From contig NZ_JADHDV010000018.1 of NCBI RefSeq assembly GCF_016820515.1, forward strand, positions 19,238 to 83,237: a stretch of DNA of 64,000 nt, written 5' to 3'. Both the position numbers and the translations under genes were made by a program. Below are positions 63,636-64,000 of the stretch, in pieces (position 1 is the stretch's first letter; every line of letters begins with the position of its first letter). The notes beneath the pieces are model-generated. The model did no database searches and was not told the origin of the DNA. It saw nothing but the letters and a program-made list of their open reading frames with translations. The DNA is from Pseudoxanthomonas beigongshangi (lineage in GTDB: Bacteria; Pseudomonadota; Gammaproteobacteria; Xanthomonadales; Xanthomonadaceae).

Positions 63636-64000
63636 GCGACAGCAAGACCTTCAATCTTCCCGATCTGGGCGAAGGCCTGCCCGACGCCACCATCGTCGAG
63701 TGGTTCGTCAAGGAAGGCGACGTGATCCGGCTCGACGAGCCGCTGGTCTCGATGGAAACCGCCAAGGCGGTCGTGGAAGTGCCGTCGCCGGTCTCCGGCA
63801 AGGTGCTGAAGCTGGCCGGCGGCGCGGGCGACGTGGTGGTCACCGGCAGCATGCTGGCGGTGTTCCAGCCCGATCCCAACCTGCCGCAGCGCGCGGAAGG
63901 CCAGGACACCGGCCACCACCACGGCCCGGCCAAGGCGCATGCGCCCGAACCCGCTCCGGCGGCGGCCGCGCCTGCGCCTGCACCCGCCGCCCCCGAAACC
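63632..64000 (+). CDS. Dihydrolipoamide acyltransferase E2 (5' part)
   Basis: The first 123 codons of an E2 gene. A lipoyl domain covers about 5-80, with FNLPDLGEGLPDATIVEWFVKEGDVI and the lipoyl-lysine motif SMETAKAVVEVPSP. An Ala/Pro-rich linker follows (PAPAAAAPAPAPAAPE) up to the window edge. The catalytic domain lies beyond. It overlaps the SH3-like gene by 4 bp. Confidence 0.95.
   Translation, partial: MSDSKTFNLPDLGEGLPDATIVEWFVKEGDVIRLDEPLVSMETAKAVVEVPSPVSGKVLKLAGGAGDVVVTGSMLAVFQPDPNLPQRAEGQDTGHHHGPAKAHAPEPAPAAAAPAPAPAAPET

Noticed and set aside
1..64000. CRISPR arrays, insertion sequences, integrases, prophage genes, rRNA genes, known defence systems
   Set aside because: None was found on either strand. 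The low-GC region holds only polysaccharide-type genes.

Overview
The window is a GC-rich gammaproteobacterial chromosome segment, most likely from the Xanthomonadaceae/Lysobacteraceae (Lysobacter, Luteimonas, Stenotrophomonas or Xanthomonas relatives). The main grounds are a Crp-like regulator of the Xanthomonas Clp type, an E. coli-type SpeD, Coq7 beside rplM-rpsI, a split trp operon, GTAG-headed REP palindromes, and a metB gene bordering a polysaccharide locus. No transposase, integrase, rRNA or CRISPR array was seen. All assignments come from reading the sequence; no database search was run.

Region 1 (1-19.4 kb) is an O-antigen/surface polysaccharide locus with visibly lower GC than the rest. 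One strand carries metB, wzm, wzt, a GT4 glycosyltransferase, wecC, a 1605-residue multidomain glycosyltransferase, a small lipoprotein, a GT-C membrane protein, a hydrolase-DUF6270 fusion and wecB. WecB and WecC would supply UDP-ManNAc and UDP-ManNAcA, and Wzm/Wzt would export the lipid-linked glycan. The distal end holds a GT2 polyprenyl-phosphate glycosyltransferase, a GNAT acyltransferase and a PIG-L deacetylase. An SMR-type transporter and a zinc-ribbon methyltransferase diverge from them. Together these suggest a lipid-linked sugar remodelling cassette.

Region 2 (19.4-30 kb) is core: cystathionine beta-synthase, a YdcH-like protein, an OmpA-like protein with a DUF4398 partner, the type IV pilus ATPase PilU, maiA and fahA for the end of tyrosine degradation, a 2OG-Fe oxygenase, tRNA-Gln(CTG), rpsI, rplM, coq7, and sugE/gdx under a clear guanidine-II riboswitch with its own terminator, then speD.

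Region 3 (30-43.9 kb) holds clp, a TauE/SafE transporter, a zinc-finger protein, the operon trpE-SIMPL-trpG-trpD-ABM-trpC-HAD, a YegS-like lipid kinase, rpe, a J-domain protein, purC, a second SMR transporter, an Mpo1-like membrane protein and an epimerase-like protein. Between the lipid kinase and rpe lies a PhoB-box-like promoter followed by a short hairpin/AU-rich/terminator unit that looks like a phosphate-regulated small RNA.

Region 4 (43.9-64 kb) has a six-gene Mrp antiporter operon (mrpA-B fused, then C-G), a YrbG-type Ca/Na exchanger, a lipoprotein, hmgA and hpd with a divergent MarR regulator, a POT peptide transporter, tryptophan 2,3-dioxygenase, a large secreted ExeM/NucH-type nuclease, and the 2-oxoacid dehydrogenase operon (E1 alpha, E1 beta, an SH3-like protein, E2 cut by the window end). 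An 18-bp palindrome between hpd and marR recurs with two changes before fahA 28 kb away, which ties the two halves of tyrosine catabolism into one predicted regulon.
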